Assembly: GCF_029168945.1 (NCBI RefSeq)
Contig: NC_083610.1
Span: forward strand, 47,688,429-47,752,428
Direction: 5' to 3'
DNA length: 64,000 bases
From: Cannabis sativa
Lineage: Eukaryota; Streptophyta; Magnoliopsida; Rosales; Cannabaceae
The translations under genes and the position numbers were made by a program. Under the pieces are notes generated by a model that saw only the letters and a program-made list of their open reading frames with translations, was not told where the DNA came from and searched no databases. Shown one piece after another: positions 63,181 through 64,000 of this stretch; the first letter of the stretch is position 1; each line of letters starts with the position of its first letter.

Positions 63181-64000
63181 TTTTTTAATTATAATAAAAG
63201 GGAAAAGATAATAAAAAAATTATTAAATTTTTTATTTTATTCAATAAAAATTATTAAATAAAATAAACTTTAATAATTTTTAATCATATTTATTAAGTGA
63301 ATCAATAATATTTTAATAATTTGAAAATGTATGCCACATTTTTTTTTTATTAAACAAATGGTTTATGTCAAAGAAAAATGTTCATTTTTTGAATTAATAC
63401 AAAAACCATCATCATCATGATTACCCACCCACCTAAGCAAACTTAATTGGTTAGAATAAATATATATATAATTTTGAATAAAATGCATAATAATTAACTA
63501 TAGTGAGACCAGCTTTGAAAAGAAAAAGAAAACAAAGAACAACCCTACCAAAGAAAGAAACCACAAAACAAAAGAGCCAAATAAATCCAAAATCACACCC
63601 ACATACACATTTCTAAGCCACCCTCGACACAATCTACTCGCCCCATATTTGTGACACGTGTAACCTTTACTATTTTTTAATTTGTAACGGCGCGTGGGGA
63701 TTATTAATTTGAAATAATTTTGAAGAAAGAGGCGTTGGAGTAAATGCAATTTACTTTATTATATTTATTATTAATTATTATCGCTATTATTTTTGTGGTT
63801 GGTTGAGAAAGCAAATTGGCCTGCTTTTTACCTGCTTTTTATTTATTGAAAAAAAATAAAAAAATAAATTAACATTAAATTTTAAAACCCGTAAGAGGCA
63901 AGGCATGGAGAAAAGAAAGAAAACGTAAAAATAAATATCTAAAATAATAATTATAATATTGTCGAAAACTAAATATTATTGATAATTCTCTTAGAAAAAA
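63181..64000. other. AT-rich right edge
   Basis: Low-complexity AT-rich DNA with an imperfect foldback at about 63210-63290 (AAAAATTATTAAATAAAATA-type). A somewhat more complex block at 63590-63700 (CACGTGTAACC, GTAACGGCGCGTGGGG) could be promoter DNA of a gene beyond the window. No coding sequence recognised. Confidence 0.45.

Noticed and set aside
63498..63749. 83-codon minus-strand frame with a Phe-rich tail
   Set aside because: AT-rich region; no domain or splice context to support a gene.

Overview
This window is non-genic, transposon-dense DNA from a flowering plant, most likely a eudicot. It has AT-rich intergenic sequence, GT-AG introns, and plant-type retroelement lineages: copia with 1.9-kb LTRs, Tat, Athila-like and chromovirus gypsy, Cassandra, an RNase-H-bearing LINE, and MULE, Harbinger and foldback MITEs. 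The 1.9-kb copia LTR beginning TGTTGGGTTTTATGCCC reminds me of Cannabaceae genomes, but this is an unchecked guess. I see no intact host gene. The only host-derived coding sequence is two broken fragments near 2.2-2.9 kb, from an EMB506/AKR-type ankyrin gene and a SEN1/MAGATAMA3-type helicase gene.

Layout. 1-1183: end of a Mutator-like element with the first two exons of its transposase. 1184-6818: AT-rich DNA with the two host gene fragments, a 347-bp tandem duplication dense in ATATACC motifs, a 250-bp foldback MITE, and two Harbinger-type MITEs in opposite orientation. 6819-8690: a decayed DUF1985 gene. 8770-9997 plus 16219-16255: a Tat gypsy pol fragment split by an Athila-like element (9998-16218) that has gag and protease but no RT or integrase. 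16256-17104: half of a copia LTR. 17105-30295: the 3' end and LTR of a second Tat element, split by an 11-kb gag-only copia element (18951-30001) that carries a complete Cassandra TRIM on the opposite strand.

31347-63180 is a nested stack. A minus-strand LINE is cut into four blocks by a copia element (31894-37060), a solo copia LTR (38107-39997) and a Tat gypsy element (40576-61904). Each insertion has a matching 5-bp target duplication. The Tat element is itself invaded by a full-length chromovirus (41079-50837). It also carries, in place of its U5, primer site and gag start, a 1-kb copy of the surrounding LINE's 3' end (50853-51872). The LINE's 5' end is inverted (62500-63180), as expected from twin priming. 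The right edge is AT-rich with no gene.

Functionally, the window records insertion, decay and repair. The Tat element encodes gag, protease, RT, RNase H and integrase on the plus strand and a spliced antisense accessory ORF on the minus strand; all are disrupted except the integrase frame. The chromovirus has one long gag-pol frame broken by seven stops. The non-autonomous elements (Cassandra, copia-1, the Athila-like element and the MITEs) would need enzymes supplied from elsewhere. All identities come from reading motifs by eye; no alignment or search was run.
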